Source: Firmicutes bacterium HGW-Firmicutes-7 (GTDB lineage Bacteria; Bacillota; Clostridia; Lachnospirales; Vallitaleaceae). From it: DNA of 44,771 nt. The notes beneath the pieces are model-generated. The model was not told the origin of the DNA. It saw only the letters and a list, made by a program, of their open reading frames with translations, and did not search any database. A program made the position numbers and the translations under genes. Positions 1 through 8,089 of this stretch are shown piece by piece (position 1 is the first letter of the stretch; the number at the start of each line of letters is the position of its first letter). The stretch lies in the NCBI GenBank assembly GCA_002841375.1, contig PGZO01000032.1:1-44771 (forward strand), given 5' to 3'.

Positions 1-40
1 TTCAGCTGATTAGTACTAATAGGTCGAGGGCTTGACCAAG
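1..40 (+). rRNA. 23S ribosomal RNA, 3' end (partial)
   Basis: The first bases match the conserved 3' terminus of bacterial 23S rRNA, where the last helix carries GTACTAATAGGTCGAGG followed by GCTTGACC. The gene enters from the left edge and the exact 3' end is uncertain by a few bases. A short inverted repeat just after it (CTTATC near 58, GGTAAG near 73) may be part of the processing stalk. No 5S gene follows before the first tRNA. Confidence 0.9.
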
Positions 41-129
41 ATGATTTCATAACATTACTTATCATTCGAATAGGTAAGAGTTAAAATATATGAGTGTAAA
101 ATTTGGTTTGTAGTAAAAAGAAAAAGATT

Positions 130-203
130 GGCCCAGTGGTTCAGTTGGTTAGAACGCAAGCCTGTCACGCTTGAGGTCGAGGGTTCGAGTCCCTTCTGGG
201 TCG
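130..203 (+). tRNA. tRNA-Asp (GTC)
   Basis: A complete cloverleaf with acceptor arms GGCCCAG and CTGGGTC, a GGTTCGAGTCC-type T arm and anticodon GTC in the loop CTGTCAC. The discriminator base is G and CCA is not encoded. It is the first of seven tRNAs directly downstream of the 23S gene and is probably co-transcribed with the rRNA operon. Confidence 0.95.
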
Positions 204-275
204 TTTTCTCTATGAAGTTAAGATTTGTTAAGTCATAATTATAAGCTAAATCCAGCATGCTTATAATAAAAGTAT

Positions 276-348
276 GGGCGCATAGCTCAGCTGGGAGAGC
301 ACCTGCCTTACAAGCAGGGGGTCACAGGTTCGAGCCCTGTTGCGCCCA
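276..348 (+). tRNA. tRNA-Val (TAC)
   Basis: Acceptor arms GGGCGCA and TGCGCCC, D arm TAGCTCAGCTGGGAGAGC, anticodon loop CTTACAA giving TAC, and discriminator A. CCA is not encoded. It belongs to the tRNA cluster behind the 23S gene. Confidence 0.95.
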
Positions 349-388
349 CTCTATTGCATTTTATTTAAATTATGAGGCATCTGATTAT

Positions 389-461
<73 letters not shown>

Positions 462-491
462 TATTATTTTCTTATGGAAGATAATTATTTA

Positions 492-573
492 GGAGGGGTT
501 CCCGAGTGGCCAAAGGGGGCAGACTGTAAATCTGTTGGCACCGCCTTCGAAGGTTCGAATCCTTCTCCCTCCA
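492..573 (+). tRNA. tRNA-Tyr (GTA)
   Basis: An 82-base class II tRNA with a long variable arm. Acceptor arms are GGAGGGG and CTCCCTCC, and the anticodon GTA lies in the loop CTGTAAA. CCA is not encoded. The long variable arm and the anticodon together exclude Ser and Leu. Confidence 0.95.
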
Positions 574-673
574 CTTTATCTGTAAATCTGTTATTAAAAT
601 TTATAAGATAATATTTAAAATCATTAGAAGTGGCTATGCCATTTTTTATTGAGTAAAAAACAATATTTAATAG

Positions 674-746
<73 letters not shown>

Positions 747-768
747 CTTGAAAGTAATTTCAACGCAT

Positions 769-844
<76 letters not shown>

Positions 845-847
845 TAG

Positions 848-921
848 GGGCTACTAGCTCAGCTGGCTAGAGCACTAGACTTTTAATCTAGGTGTCCCGG
901 GTTCGAGTCCCGGGTGGCTCA
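848..921 (+). tRNA. tRNA-Lys (TTT)
   Basis: Acceptor arms GGGCTAC and GTGGCTC with two G-T pairs, anticodon loop CTTTTAA giving TTT, T arm CCCGG-GTTCGAGT-CCCGG and discriminator A. CCA is not encoded. It is the last tRNA of the cluster. No terminator is seen between it and the glnK promoter 20 bases on. Confidence 0.94.
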
Positions 922-940
922 TTTATTCCAAAAAAAAGCA

Positions 941-969
941 TTGACAAATGATCGCAACCATATTATAAT
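941..969 (+). promoter_or_regulatory. sigma-A type promoter of glnK-amtB
   Basis: TTGACA at 941-946 and TATAAT at 964-969 with a 17-base spacer, a perfect match to the vegetative consensus. Transcription should start near 976, giving a leader of about 160 bases before glnK. A promoter this strong followed by a terminator suggests that control acts on elongation rather than initiation. Confidence 0.85.
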
Positions 970-981
970 TACAACATATTA

Positions 982-1062
982 AATACGAAGACGTATTTTT
1001 ATAATGTTAAGTAGGCAAGGTAGTCTATATACTTCGAGTCAGAGGTGTATGGGCTTTTTTTA
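982..1062 (+). promoter_or_regulatory. glnK leader: 5' hairpin plus intrinsic terminator (putative attenuator)
   Basis: Two structures follow the promoter. The first is a 6-bp hairpin, AATACG and CGTATT around AAGA (982-997), ending in a T run. The second is an intrinsic terminator: arm AGTCTATATACTT (1022-1034) pairs along 13 positions with AGGTGTATGGGCT (1043-1055), including G-T pairs, and is followed by seven T. Since glnK starts only at 1136, the terminator sits inside the transcript and must be overcome for expression. ANTAR-type antitermination is one known way clostridia control nitrogen genes, but the hairpin loops do not clearly show the ANTAR pattern. The terminator may also stop transcripts coming from the tRNA cluster. 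Confidence 0.65.
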
Positions 1063-1135
1063 TATTCTAAAATCTTTTGCAAGAGAATGATAAGTAGTCA
1101 ATTATTAGAACTATAATTTAGAGGAGGAATAGAAA

Positions 1136-1483
1136 ATGAGTGAAATAACAAAGGTAGATATTATTACTAGACCAAGTAAGATAGAAGATTTAAAAGTTGC
1201 ATTAAATGAAATCGGTATAACAGGTATGACCTTTTCAAATGTACTCGGATGTGGACTTCAGAAAGGAAAAACAGAGTATTATAGAGGAACTGAATACAGT
1301 ATTGATTTGTTGCCAAAGGCAAGATTAGAAATTGTGGTTTGTGAAGTACCAGTAGACTTAGTAGTTGAAACAGCAAAGAAAGTACTAAGGACAGGTGAAA
1401 TTGGGGATGGAAAGATTTTTATTTATCCAGTTCAAAGTGTTATAAAGATTAGAACTGGTGAAGAAGGCGTTAAAGCATTGTAG
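1136..1483 (+). CDS. glnK: nitrogen regulatory protein P-II (GlnB/GlnK family)
   Basis: A PII signal protein of 115 residues, close to the usual 112. It starts VDIITRPSKIEDLK, has the T-loop GKTEYYRGTEY with Tyr54 at the position modified in GlnB, and ends with the second PII signature GDGKIFIYPVQSVIKIRTGE. PII proteins bind ATP/ADP and 2-oxoglutarate and, when paired with an ammonium channel, plug it when nitrogen is plentiful. The AGAGGAGG site lies about 8 bases before the ATG. amtB follows after 49 bases, which supports the GlnK role. Whether this copy is uridylylated is unknown; no GlnD is in the window. Confidence 0.96.
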   Translation: MSEITKVDIITRPSKIEDLKVALNEIGITGMTFSNVLGCGLQKGKTEYYRGTEYSIDLLPKARLEIVVCEVPVDLVVETAKKVLRTGEIGDGKIFIYPVQSVIKIRTGEEGVKAL

Positions 1484-1532
1484 TAATTTATATATAAGAA
1501 TGAATGTAAATTAAATTAAAGGAGTGAATAAA

Positions 1533-2780
1533 ATGGATGATATAAAAATAGTAATGGATACAATTTGGGTTCTTTTCGCAACAGCATTGGTGTTTTTTAT
1601 GCAGGCAGGCTTTGCAATGGTAGAGACAGGATTTACGAGAGCCAAAAATGCTGGAAATATTATTATGAAAAACCTAATGGATTTTTCAGTTGGATCCCTT
1701 ATGTTTTGGGTAATTGGATATGGATTAATGTATGGAGCAGATTCTTTTGGGGGCTTGGTTGGAAAACCTGGATTCTTCTTTAGTGGGGATTATACTTCAT
1801 TAATATTTCAAACAGTATTTTGTGCTACTGCTGCAACGATAGTATCAGGATCCATGGCAGAAAGAACAAAATTTATATCTTATTTATGTTATAGTTTTTG
1901 TATTTCAGTATTCATTTATCCAATAGCGGGTCATTGGATATGGGGTGGTGGATGGTTAAGTAGCTTATCAATTGGAGGAGCAACTGGATTTGTAGACTTT
2001 GCAGGCTCCACAGTAGTTCATTTTGTTGGTGGTATGTGTGCATTAGTAGGCGCTGCAATTATTGGACCTAGAATAGGAAAATATACAAAGGAAGGCAAAT
2101 CAAATGCAATCCCTGGACATAGCATAACCCTTGGTGCGTTAGGTGTATTTATACTTTGGTTTGGATGGTTTGGCTTTAATCCTGGATCACAACTTGCAGC
2201 CTCTTCTCTAGATGACGCTTACGCAATAGGAAAAATATTTGTTACAACAAATTTAGCAGCTGCAGTAGCAGCCCTTGTTACTATGATAATCACATGGATT
2301 AGATATAAAAAACCAGACGTTTCTATGACATTAAATGGTGCTTTAGCGGGGTTAGTGGCTATCACAGCAGGTTGTGCAGCGGTATCACCAGTAGGTGCAG
2401 CACTTATCGGTGCAATTGCAGGAACTGTTATCGTATTTGGAATAGAGTTTGTTGATAAGGTGTTAAAAATAGATGATCCAGTTGGCGCAATCGGCGTTCA
2501 TGGTATTTGTGGAGCTGTAGGAACTTTATTGGTAGGATTGTTTTCAGAGAGTACTGGACTATTATATGGTCATGGCGTTGGCCAATTAGCAATTCAAGCA
2601 ATTGGTGTTCTCGCTGTTGGCGCATGGGTACTTACTACCGCATTTGTCGTATTTAAATTAATTGATAAAACAATTGGATTAAGAGTTAGTAAAGAAGAAG
2701 AACTTATTGGACTTGACTTAGAAGAACATGGCATGGAAAGCTATGCTGACTTTGAACTTAGAGGTATCCAAGTAAGATAA
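1533..2780 (+). CDS. amtB: ammonium transporter AmtB
   Basis: An ammonium channel of the Amt/Rh family, 415 residues and strongly hydrophobic, about eleven membrane segments. Family marks include MVETGFTRAKNAGNI near residue 30, CATAATIVSGSMAER near 105, and the two pore histidines in GSTVVHFVGG and AIGVHGICG. The frame is open from a GTG at 1524, but AAAGGAG (1518-1524) runs into that codon. The ATG at 1533 is spaced 8 bases from it and is the better start. No signal peptide precedes the first helix. It is co-transcribed with glnK, whose product should bind its cytoplasmic face and close it. A terminator follows. Confidence 0.96.
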   Translation: MDDIKIVMDTIWVLFATALVFFMQAGFAMVETGFTRAKNAGNIIMKNLMDFSVGSLMFWVIGYGLMYGADSFGGLVGKPGFFFSGDYTSLIFQTVFCATAATIVSGSMAERTKFISYLCYSFCISVFIYPIAGHWIWGGGWLSSLSIGGATGFVDFAGSTVVHFVGGMCALVGAAIIGPRIGKYTKEGKSNAIPGHSITLGALGVFILWFGWFGFNPGSQLAASSLDDAYAIGKIFVTTNLAAAVAALVTMIITWIRYKKPDVSMTLNGALAGLVAITAGCAAVSPVGAALIGAIAGTVIVFGIEFVDKVLKIDDPVGAIGVHGICGAVGTLLVGLFSESTGLLYGHGVGQLAIQAIGVLAVGAWVLTTAFVVFKLIDKTIGLRVSKEEELIGLDLEEHGMESYADFELRGIQVR

Positions 2781-2881
2781 GTGTAAGAGCTACATAAGAT
2801 GTTATGAACTATGAAAATAGTTTATATAAAGAAATGCCTTAAGTTTATAGTAGTATTCCCTATCCTAAAAGAATGAATTGT

Positions 2882-2908
2882 TAGCCACATCTAGTATGTG
2901 GCTACTTT
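2882..2908 (+). terminator. intrinsic terminator after amtB
   Basis: Arms TAGCCACAT and ATGTGGCTA enclose CTAGT and are followed by CTTTT. It ends the glnK-amtB transcript before the next promoter. Confidence 0.8.
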
Positions 2909-2967
2909 TCTATTTATTAGAAAGCAACCATAATTCTTACAGAGAACTAGTTAGGAATATTAAAGTA

Positions 2968-2976
2968 TGATATAAT
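2968..2976 (+). promoter_or_regulatory. extended -10 promoter of the yaaO-tmk block
   Basis: TGATATAAT, an extended -10 element (TG-N-TATAAT) with TATAAT at 2971-2976. No good -35 is seen 17 bases upstream (TAGTTA). It lies 40 bases before the decarboxylase start. Confidence 0.5.
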
Positions 2977-3015
2977 TAAAGTTGCCAATTAATCGAATTC
3001 AGGAGCCTTATAAAC

Positions 3016-4419
3016 ATGAAAGATCATATAATAAACTATGCACAAGCGAAGTATCCTTTTCATATGCCAGGACATAAATTAGGTAGAATAGCACCACTAA
3101 GGGGTACGAATTTATATGAAATAGATGTTACAGAAGTGGAAGGAATGGATTATTTATATCAACCTACAGGAATTATTAAAAAGGCCCAAGATCAAGCAAG
3201 TGTTTTTTATGGCTCAATGGAATGTTTCTTTCTAGTAAATGGAAGTACAGGTGGAATATTAAGTGCAATAAGTGCCTGCTGTCAACCAGATAGCAAAATA
3301 TTAATGAGTAGGAATAGCCATAAATCAGTATATAATAGCGTGCTAATTAATAGATTGGATCCGATTTATCTGTATCCTGAGCATATAGAAGAGATTGGAC
3401 TCCTCGGTGGTATTGATCCTAACTCAGTTGAAAAAGCACTAATCAGTAATCCAGAGATTGGGTGTGTAGTAATAACAAGTCCTAGTTATGAGGGATTTAC
3501 TTCTGATATTAAACGTATTGCAAATGTCGTTCATCAATATAATAAATTATTAATTGTTGATGAGGCACATGGAGCACATTTTATATTAAGTAATGAATTT
3601 CCAACTTCGGCAATAGAGTGTGGTGCAGATATTGTTATCCACAGTCTTCATAAAACTTTGCCGGCTTTTACACAAAGTGCATTGCTTCATGTGAATAATG
3701 AGGCCGTAGACATTGAAAAATTAAAAGATTATCTATCCATATATCAGACGTCAAGTCCGTCCTATATTTTAATGGCAGGTATCGATGGTTGCATAAAGTT
3801 TTTAGAGCACGAAGGAAAAGTTATTGCGGATACGTATTTAAATAATTTAAAAGCTTTTAGAAAAAAGGCGACTAATTTTACAAACATGAAACTGATAGGT
3901 AAAGAGATTGAAGGATATTATTCCATTAAGGAAGTTGATCTATCAAAACTTGTTTTGATTGGTAATGGGACTTCTTTGAATGGAAAAGTTATGGAGAAGG
4001 AATTGAGAGAAAAATTTAACCTTCAAATTGAATTGTCTATGTTAGAGAGCATACTTGCAATTACAACAATAGCAGATGATGTTAATGCTTTTGATAGGTT
4101 TAATGTAGCATTAGTTGATTTAGATAAAAGTAAGAATTGTTTTATTTCTAAAAGTATTGTCCCCATTGTTATTGGTAGCAGTAACAACAAAGCATATACA
4201 CCCTATGAAGTCTCCCAAAAGCAACAAAAAAGAGTAAACTTTAAGGATGCTAAAAATAGAATTAGTGGACAATTTATAACGTTATATCCGCCAGGAATAC
4301 CTATTTTAGTTCCAGGGGAAATAATTACAGAGAATACGATTTATGCGATTAATGAATATGTTAAAAATGGGCTAAAGGTTCTAGGAATAGATCATAGTCT
4401 TATAAAGATAATAGCGTAA
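3016..4419 (+). CDS. yaaO: Orn/Lys/Arg decarboxylase family protein (YaaO-like)
   Basis: A PLP-dependent fold-type I decarboxylase of 467 residues. The N terminus has the family motif FHMPGHK (15-21). VNGSTGG (74-80) is in the cofactor phosphate-binding region, DEAHGAH (182-188) holds the aspartate that contacts the PLP ring, and HSLHK (209-213) holds the Schiff-base lysine, Lys213. The C-terminal domain ends with YPPGIPILVPGE, also typical. Members act on arginine, lysine or ornithine to make polyamine precursors; the substrate cannot be told from sequence alone. The short form beside tmk matches YaaO of Bacillus. It starts the block and is 33 bases from tmk. Confidence 0.9.
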   Translation: MKDHIINYAQAKYPFHMPGHKLGRIAPLRGTNLYEIDVTEVEGMDYLYQPTGIIKKAQDQASVFYGSMECFFLVNGSTGGILSAISACCQPDSKILMSRNSHKSVYNSVLINRLDPIYLYPEHIEEIGLLGGIDPNSVEKALISNPEIGCVVITSPSYEGFTSDIKRIANVVHQYNKLLIVDEAHGAHFILSNEFPTSAIECGADIVIHSLHKTLPAFTQSALLHVNNEAVDIEKLKDYLSIYQTSSPSYILMAGIDGCIKFLEHEGKVIADTYLNNLKAFRKKATNFTNMKLIGKEIEGYYSIKEVDLSKLVLIGNGTSLNGKVMEKELREKFNLQIELSMLESILAITTIADDVNAFDRFNVALVDLDKSKNCFISKSIVPIVIGSSNNKAYTPYEVSQKQQKRVNFKDAKNRISGQFITLYPPGIPILVPGEIITENTIYAINEYVKNGLKVLGIDHSLIKIIA

Positions 4420-4452
4420 AAGATATATTCAACAACACTTGGAGGTTTACAG

Positions 4453-5130
4453 ATGAAAGGTAAGCTAATTATAATAGAAAGTGGCACTGATGGAAGCGGG
4501 AAAGCAACGCAAGCTGAATTACTGTATGAAAAAATTATCGCTACAAATGAAAACGTTAAAAAGATAACTTTCCCTAATTACGAGAGTGATTCTTCTGCAT
4601 TAGTAAAAATGTATTTAAACGGCCATTTTGGAAACAATCCCACAGATGTTAATCCATACGTTGCTTCAAGCTTCTATTCGGTTGATCGATTTGCTTCCTA
4701 TAAAACAGAATGGGAGGATTTCATTAATAACGGAGGTATCATTATTTCGGATAGATATACTACGTCCAATATGGTACATCAAGCATCTAAAATAACGAAT
4801 AAAGTTGATAAGGATAAGTATTTAGATTGGTTATGGGATTTTGAATTCAATAAATTTAATCTTCCAATTCCTACCTGTGTAGTATTTTTAAATATGCCAC
4901 CTGAGCACACACAAACATTAATGGAAAACAGAGTCAATAAGATTACGGGGGAAGTTGAAAAAGACATTCATGAAAAAGATGAACGATATCTCATTAATTC
5001 CTATAATAATGCCTTATATATTGCAGAGAAATATAGCTGGATAATGGTTAATTGTATTGAAAATGGTCAAATAAGAACGGTTGAAAGTATTAATGCTGAG
5101 ATCGTTGAAATTGTAATGAAGTTTCTATAA
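4453..5130 (+). CDS. tmk: thymidylate kinase (dTMP kinase)
   Basis: Phosphorylates dTMP to dTDP for DNA synthesis. The protein has 225 residues, slightly longer than the common 205-215. The P-loop at 9-18 reads SGTDGSGKAT, with Ala where the Walker A Thr/Ser is usual, followed by Thr. The motif SDRYTTSNMVHQ near residue 100 is the DR(Y/S) substrate-binding element. The part after ENRVNK is the lid region. AGGAGG-like GGAGG precedes the ATG. It sits between yaaO and darA as in other Firmicutes. I believe the GKAT form recurs in clostridial Tmk, so it is probably functional. Confidence 0.93.
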   Translation: MKGKLIIIESGTDGSGKATQAELLYEKIIATNENVKKITFPNYESDSSALVKMYLNGHFGNNPTDVNPYVASSFYSVDRFASYKTEWEDFINNGGIIISDRYTTSNMVHQASKITNKVDKDKYLDWLWDFEFNKFNLPIPTCVVFLNMPPEHTQTLMENRVNKITGEVEKDIHEKDERYLINSYNNALYIAEKYSWIMVNCIENGQIRTVESINAEIVEIVMKFL

Positions 5131-5262
5131 AATAAAATAGTTATTTTGTACCAAAAAAGAAGAAAAAGACTTATAGATGGTGTATAATAAGAGTATAGAT
5201 TAGATATATCATTAATAGATTTTTAATTTAAGACGATATTATAAATAAGGATGGTGGGCGTA

Positions 5263-5592
5263 ATGAAAATGATTATTGCAATCGTTCATGATGAGGATTC
5301 ACATGTTGTTGTTGAAAAACTTTTTAATGCTGGCTATAGCTCAACAAAACTTGCAAGTACAGGTGGCCTTTTAAGAACAGGAAATACTACGTTATTTATT
5401 GGCGTTGAACAACCACAGGTAGATGAGGTAATAGAAATAATTAAAGCTACTTGCCAAACAACAAAACGATTCTCTTTAATAAATCCACCAACATCTGCAA
5501 CACCAGAAGGATATATGCCTTATCCTATTGAAGTTGTTGTAGGCGGTGCGACGCTTTTTGTACTTGATGTAGATCAATACATGAAAATATAA
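5263..5592 (+). CDS. darA: cyclic-di-AMP receptor DarA (YaaQ, PII-like)
   Basis: A 109-residue PII-like protein of the DUF970 family, which binds c-di-AMP as a trimer. It matches the family along its whole length: MKMIIAIVHDEDSHVV at the start, TKLASTGGLLRTGNTTLFIGVE in the middle, and PYPIEVVVGGATLFVLDVDQ at the end. The frame is open from an ATG at 5251, but GGTGGG (5253-5258) places the ribosome on the ATG at 5263, which also fits family length. A TATAAT at 5183-5188 could serve a local promoter, but no good -35 is seen. It precedes yaaR and holB as in Bacillus. Confidence 0.94.
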   Translation: MKMIIAIVHDEDSHVVVEKLFNAGYSSTKLASTGGLLRTGNTTLFIGVEQPQVDEVIEIIKATCQTTKRFSLINPPTSATPEGYMPYPIEVVVGGATLFVLDVDQYMKI

Positions 5593-5638
5593 GTGAAGGA
5601 AAGCTTTCTATAGTAATTAATAGGAAGAGAGGCTTATT

Positions 5639-6082
5639 ATGGATGTAAAAGTAAATGCTGTGCCACCAACACAGGCAATAGATATAACGTCAAAAAAAGA
5701 TGCTGGTGTTGATACTGACTTTAAATTTACACTTCTTAGTAAAATTGAAGAAGGTGAATTACAAACAAAGTTAAATACAATGATGAAAGATATCAATGTC
5801 CATGGCGATAAAATTGCTAAACATATGGATATAAAGGACATGAAGAAGTATCGAGAATTAATAAAGGACTTTATGAATGAGGTGGTTACACACTCGCATA
5901 AGTTTTCAAGAGAGAATTTTTTGGATAAAAGGGGTCGTCATAGGGTATACGGTATCGTAAAGCTTATTGACAAAAATGTCGATGATTTAGCACAAGAATT
6001 GTTAAAGGAAGAAAAAAGTCATCTGAACATACTTGGTAAAATAGATGAGATCAAAGGTCTGCTTTTAGACTTAGTAATATAG
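5639..6082 (+). CDS. yaaR: YaaR family protein (DUF327)
   Basis: A 147-residue, charged, mostly helical protein of unknown function, recognised by [21 protein letters not shown], the segment [23 protein letters not shown], and [22 protein letters not shown]327 proteins sit between yaaQ and holB in many Firmicutes, as here. No signal peptide or membrane segment is present. GGAAGAGAGG lies upstream of the ATG. A strong terminator begins at its stop codon, so holB probably has its own promoter or depends on read-through. Confidence 0.88.
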   Translation: MDVKVNAVPPTQAIDITSKKDAGVDTDFKFTLLSKIEEGELQTKLNTMMKDINVHGDKIAKHMDIKDMKKYRELIKDFMNEVVTHSHKFSRENFLDKRGRHRVYGIVKLIDKNVDDLAQELLKEEKSHLNILGKIDEIKGLLLDLVI

Positions 6083-6122
6083 CCCTTATGTTGATAAATA
6101 CATAAGGGCGTTTCTTTTTTTT
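6082..6122 (+). terminator. intrinsic terminator after yaaR
   Basis: Arms GCCCTTATGT and ACATAAGGGC around an 8-base loop, then GTTTC and a run of nine or more T. It begins at the yaaR stop codon. Confidence 0.88.
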
Positions 6123-6172
6123 TGTAGATGTGTTAAGATATTAAATAGTTTATAAGAAAGCGTGGGAAAATA

Positions 6173-7147
6173 ATGAATAGCTTCAATGAAATAGTTGGAC
6201 ATGAGGAAATCATTAAACATATTAAAAGTTCCATCAAAACGGATAAAGTATCTCATGCCTATATGTTTGAAGGAGAAGAGGGTATCGGTAAAAAATGTTT
6301 AGCAAACGCATTTGCTAAGACGTTACAATGTGAAGAGGGGAAAGACGAACCATGTAATAGTTGCTCTTCTTGTAAAAGTTTTGATTCACAAAATCACCCA
6401 GACATAAAATATGTTGTTGCAACGAAGAAAACAGGAATTGGTGTTGATGATATTAGAGAACAATTAAATATGGATATTAACATAAAACCTTATCGCTATA
6501 GATATAAGATATATATAATTGAAGAGGGTGATTTGGTGACACCCCAGGCACAAAATGCACTATTAAAAACCATTGAAGAACCACCAGGATACGGAATTAT
6601 CATAATAATTGCACATAATAGTAGTAGGTTTTTGCCAACAGTATTATCTAGATGTGCAATTCTGTCCTTAAAACCTATTGAAGAGGAAAAAATTAAATCA
6701 TATTTAATTGAAGAAGAAAAACTATCTCAGGTAAAGGCGCATATGTATGCTTCACTATCAAGGGGGAACATTGGCAAAGCAAAAATATTTTTATCATCAA
6801 TAGAATTTGAAGAAATACGAAATGATATAATTTATGCTATTGATTGTATCATAGAAGAAAATGATTTGGAAATCTTGGAAATAGCTAGAAAAATCGGAGA
6901 ATTTAAGGAAAAGTCAGATATGGCACTCGATCTAATGGTCACATGGTTAAGAGATATTATGGTTATTAAAGAAATTAATGATGAAAAATACATTATTCAT
7001 AAGGATAAGTATAAAACTTTGTTGAAACATGGACAACTTTTATCGTATAATAGAATAAGTGTCTTAATGTCTAGACTTGAAGATATACAAAAAAATATTA
7101 AAGTTAACGTAAATTATCAATTGTCTTTAGAGACATTGTTCTTTTAA
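6173..7147 (+). CDS. holB: DNA polymerase III delta-prime subunit
   Basis: A clamp-loader AAA+ subunit of 324 residues. It starts SFNEIVGHEEIIKHI and has the P-loop GEEGIGKKCLA near residue 35. Four cysteines (CEEGKDEPCNSCSSC, about 54-68) form the clamp-loader zinc module. The Walker B region YIIEEGDLVTPQAQNALLKTIEEPP and sensor LSRCAILSL follow. With other loader subunits it opens the sliding clamp at replication forks. The Walker B acidic motif is weak, as expected for delta-prime, which does not hydrolyse ATP. ricT follows 22 bases downstream. Confidence 0.93.
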   Translation: MNSFNEIVGHEEIIKHIKSSIKTDKVSHAYMFEGEEGIGKKCLANAFAKTLQCEEGKDEPCNSCSSCKSFDSQNHPDIKYVVATKKTGIGVDDIREQLNMDINIKPYRYRYKIYIIEEGDLVTPQAQNALLKTIEEPPGYGIIIIIAHNSSRFLPTVLSRCAILSLKPIEEEKIKSYLIEEEKLSQVKAHMYASLSRGNIGKAKIFLSSIEFEEIRNDIIYAIDCIIEENDLEILEIARKIGEFKEKSDMALDLMVTWLRDIMVIKEINDEKYIIHKDKYKTLLKHGQLLSYNRISVLMSRLEDIQKNIKVNVNYQLSLETLFF

Positions 7148-7169
7148 CTAATACTAAGGAGATTTATAT

Positions 7170-8087
7170 ATGATAAAAGTAATCGGTGTGAGATTTCGAA
7201 GAGCTGGTAAAATATATTATTTTGATCCAAGTGAAATGGAAATAGAACCAGGGCAATTTGTTATTGTCGAAACAGCTAGAGGTATAGAATATGGATCGGT
7301 TATTTTAGGCTTAAAGGAAATTACAGAAGAGGAAGTAATTCAACCACTAAAAAAAGTAATACGAATTGCTACAGAAGAAGATCAGAAGAAAGAAGAAAAA
7401 AACAAGCAAAAGGAAAAAGAGGCCTTTACAACGTGTTTAGAAAAAATTCATAAACATGGTTTAGAAATGAAACTTATAGATTGTGAGTATACTTTTGATA
7501 ATAACAAGCTACTATTTTATTTTACTGCAGACGGACGTATTGACTTTAGAGAGCTTGTAAAGGATTTGGCTGCTGTATTTAAAACAAGAATTGAGTTAAG
7601 ACAAATTGGCGTAAGAGATGAAACTAAAATGGTCGGTAGCATAGGTATATGTGGAAGAAGCTTATGCTGTAACGCACATTTATGTGAGTTTCATCCAGTA
7701 TCTATAAAAATGGCAAAGGAACAAAATCTATCACTTAATCCAACAAAGATTTCTGGAGTATGTGGAAGACTGATGTGCTGCTTGAAATATGAAGAGGCTA
7801 CGTATGAAATGTTAAATGAAAAATTACCAAATGTTGGTGATATTGTTGTGCTTTCTGATCAACGAGAAGGTGAAGTATTAAGTGTTAATGTTCTTAGACA
7901 GCGTGTTAAAACTGTAATTAGAAAAAAAGATGGTGATACAGAGCTGATAGAGGTACATGTTGATGATTTAACCATTAAGAAAACGGTTAAGAGAAGCAAC
8001 CTTGATCATTTATCTAAGGAAGAACTTGAAGAGCTTAAGAAGTTAGAAAAAATGGAGCAAAAAGAAGTAGAAATGAAAAGGGATTAA
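7170..8087 (+). CDS. ricT: PSP1 domain protein RicT (YaaT)
   Basis: A 305-residue PSP1 superfamily protein. The core has the cysteine-rich stretch GICGRSLCCNAHLCEFHP (about 153-170) and CGRLMCCLKYE (about 195), which in Bacillus supplies ligands for an Fe-S cluster. In B. subtilis, RicT with RicA and RicF forms the Y-complex, which acts with RNase Y in mRNA maturation and affects sporulation and competence. The C terminus is a charged helical tail rich in Glu and Lys. AAGGAG precedes the ATG. It overlaps no gene, but its stop is two bases from the next start, so the two are translated together. Confidence 0.92.
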   Translation: MIKVIGVRFRRAGKIYYFDPSEMEIEPGQFVIVETARGIEYGSVILGLKEITEEEVIQPLKKVIRIATEEDQKKEEKNKQKEKEAFTTCLEKIHKHGLEMKLIDCEYTFDNNKLLFYFTADGRIDFRELVKDLAAVFKTRIELRQIGVRDETKMVGSIGICGRSLCCNAHLCEFHPVSIKMAKEQNLSLNPTKISGVCGRLMCCLKYEEATYEMLNEKLPNVGDIVVLSDQREGEVLSVNVLRQRVKTVIRKKDGDTELIEVHVDDLTIKKTVKRSNLDHLSKEELEELKKLEKMEQKEVEMKRD

Positions 8088-8089
8088 AT

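Noticed and set aside
982-1062. Firm assignment of the glnK leader as an ANTAR RNA target or glutamine riboswitch
   Set aside because: The hairpin loops do not show the expected conserved bases clearly enough by eye, and I could not run a covariance search.
1524-1532. GTG at 1524 as the amtB start
   Set aside because: The ribosome binding site AAAGGAG runs into this codon, leaving no spacing. The ATG at 1533 fits.
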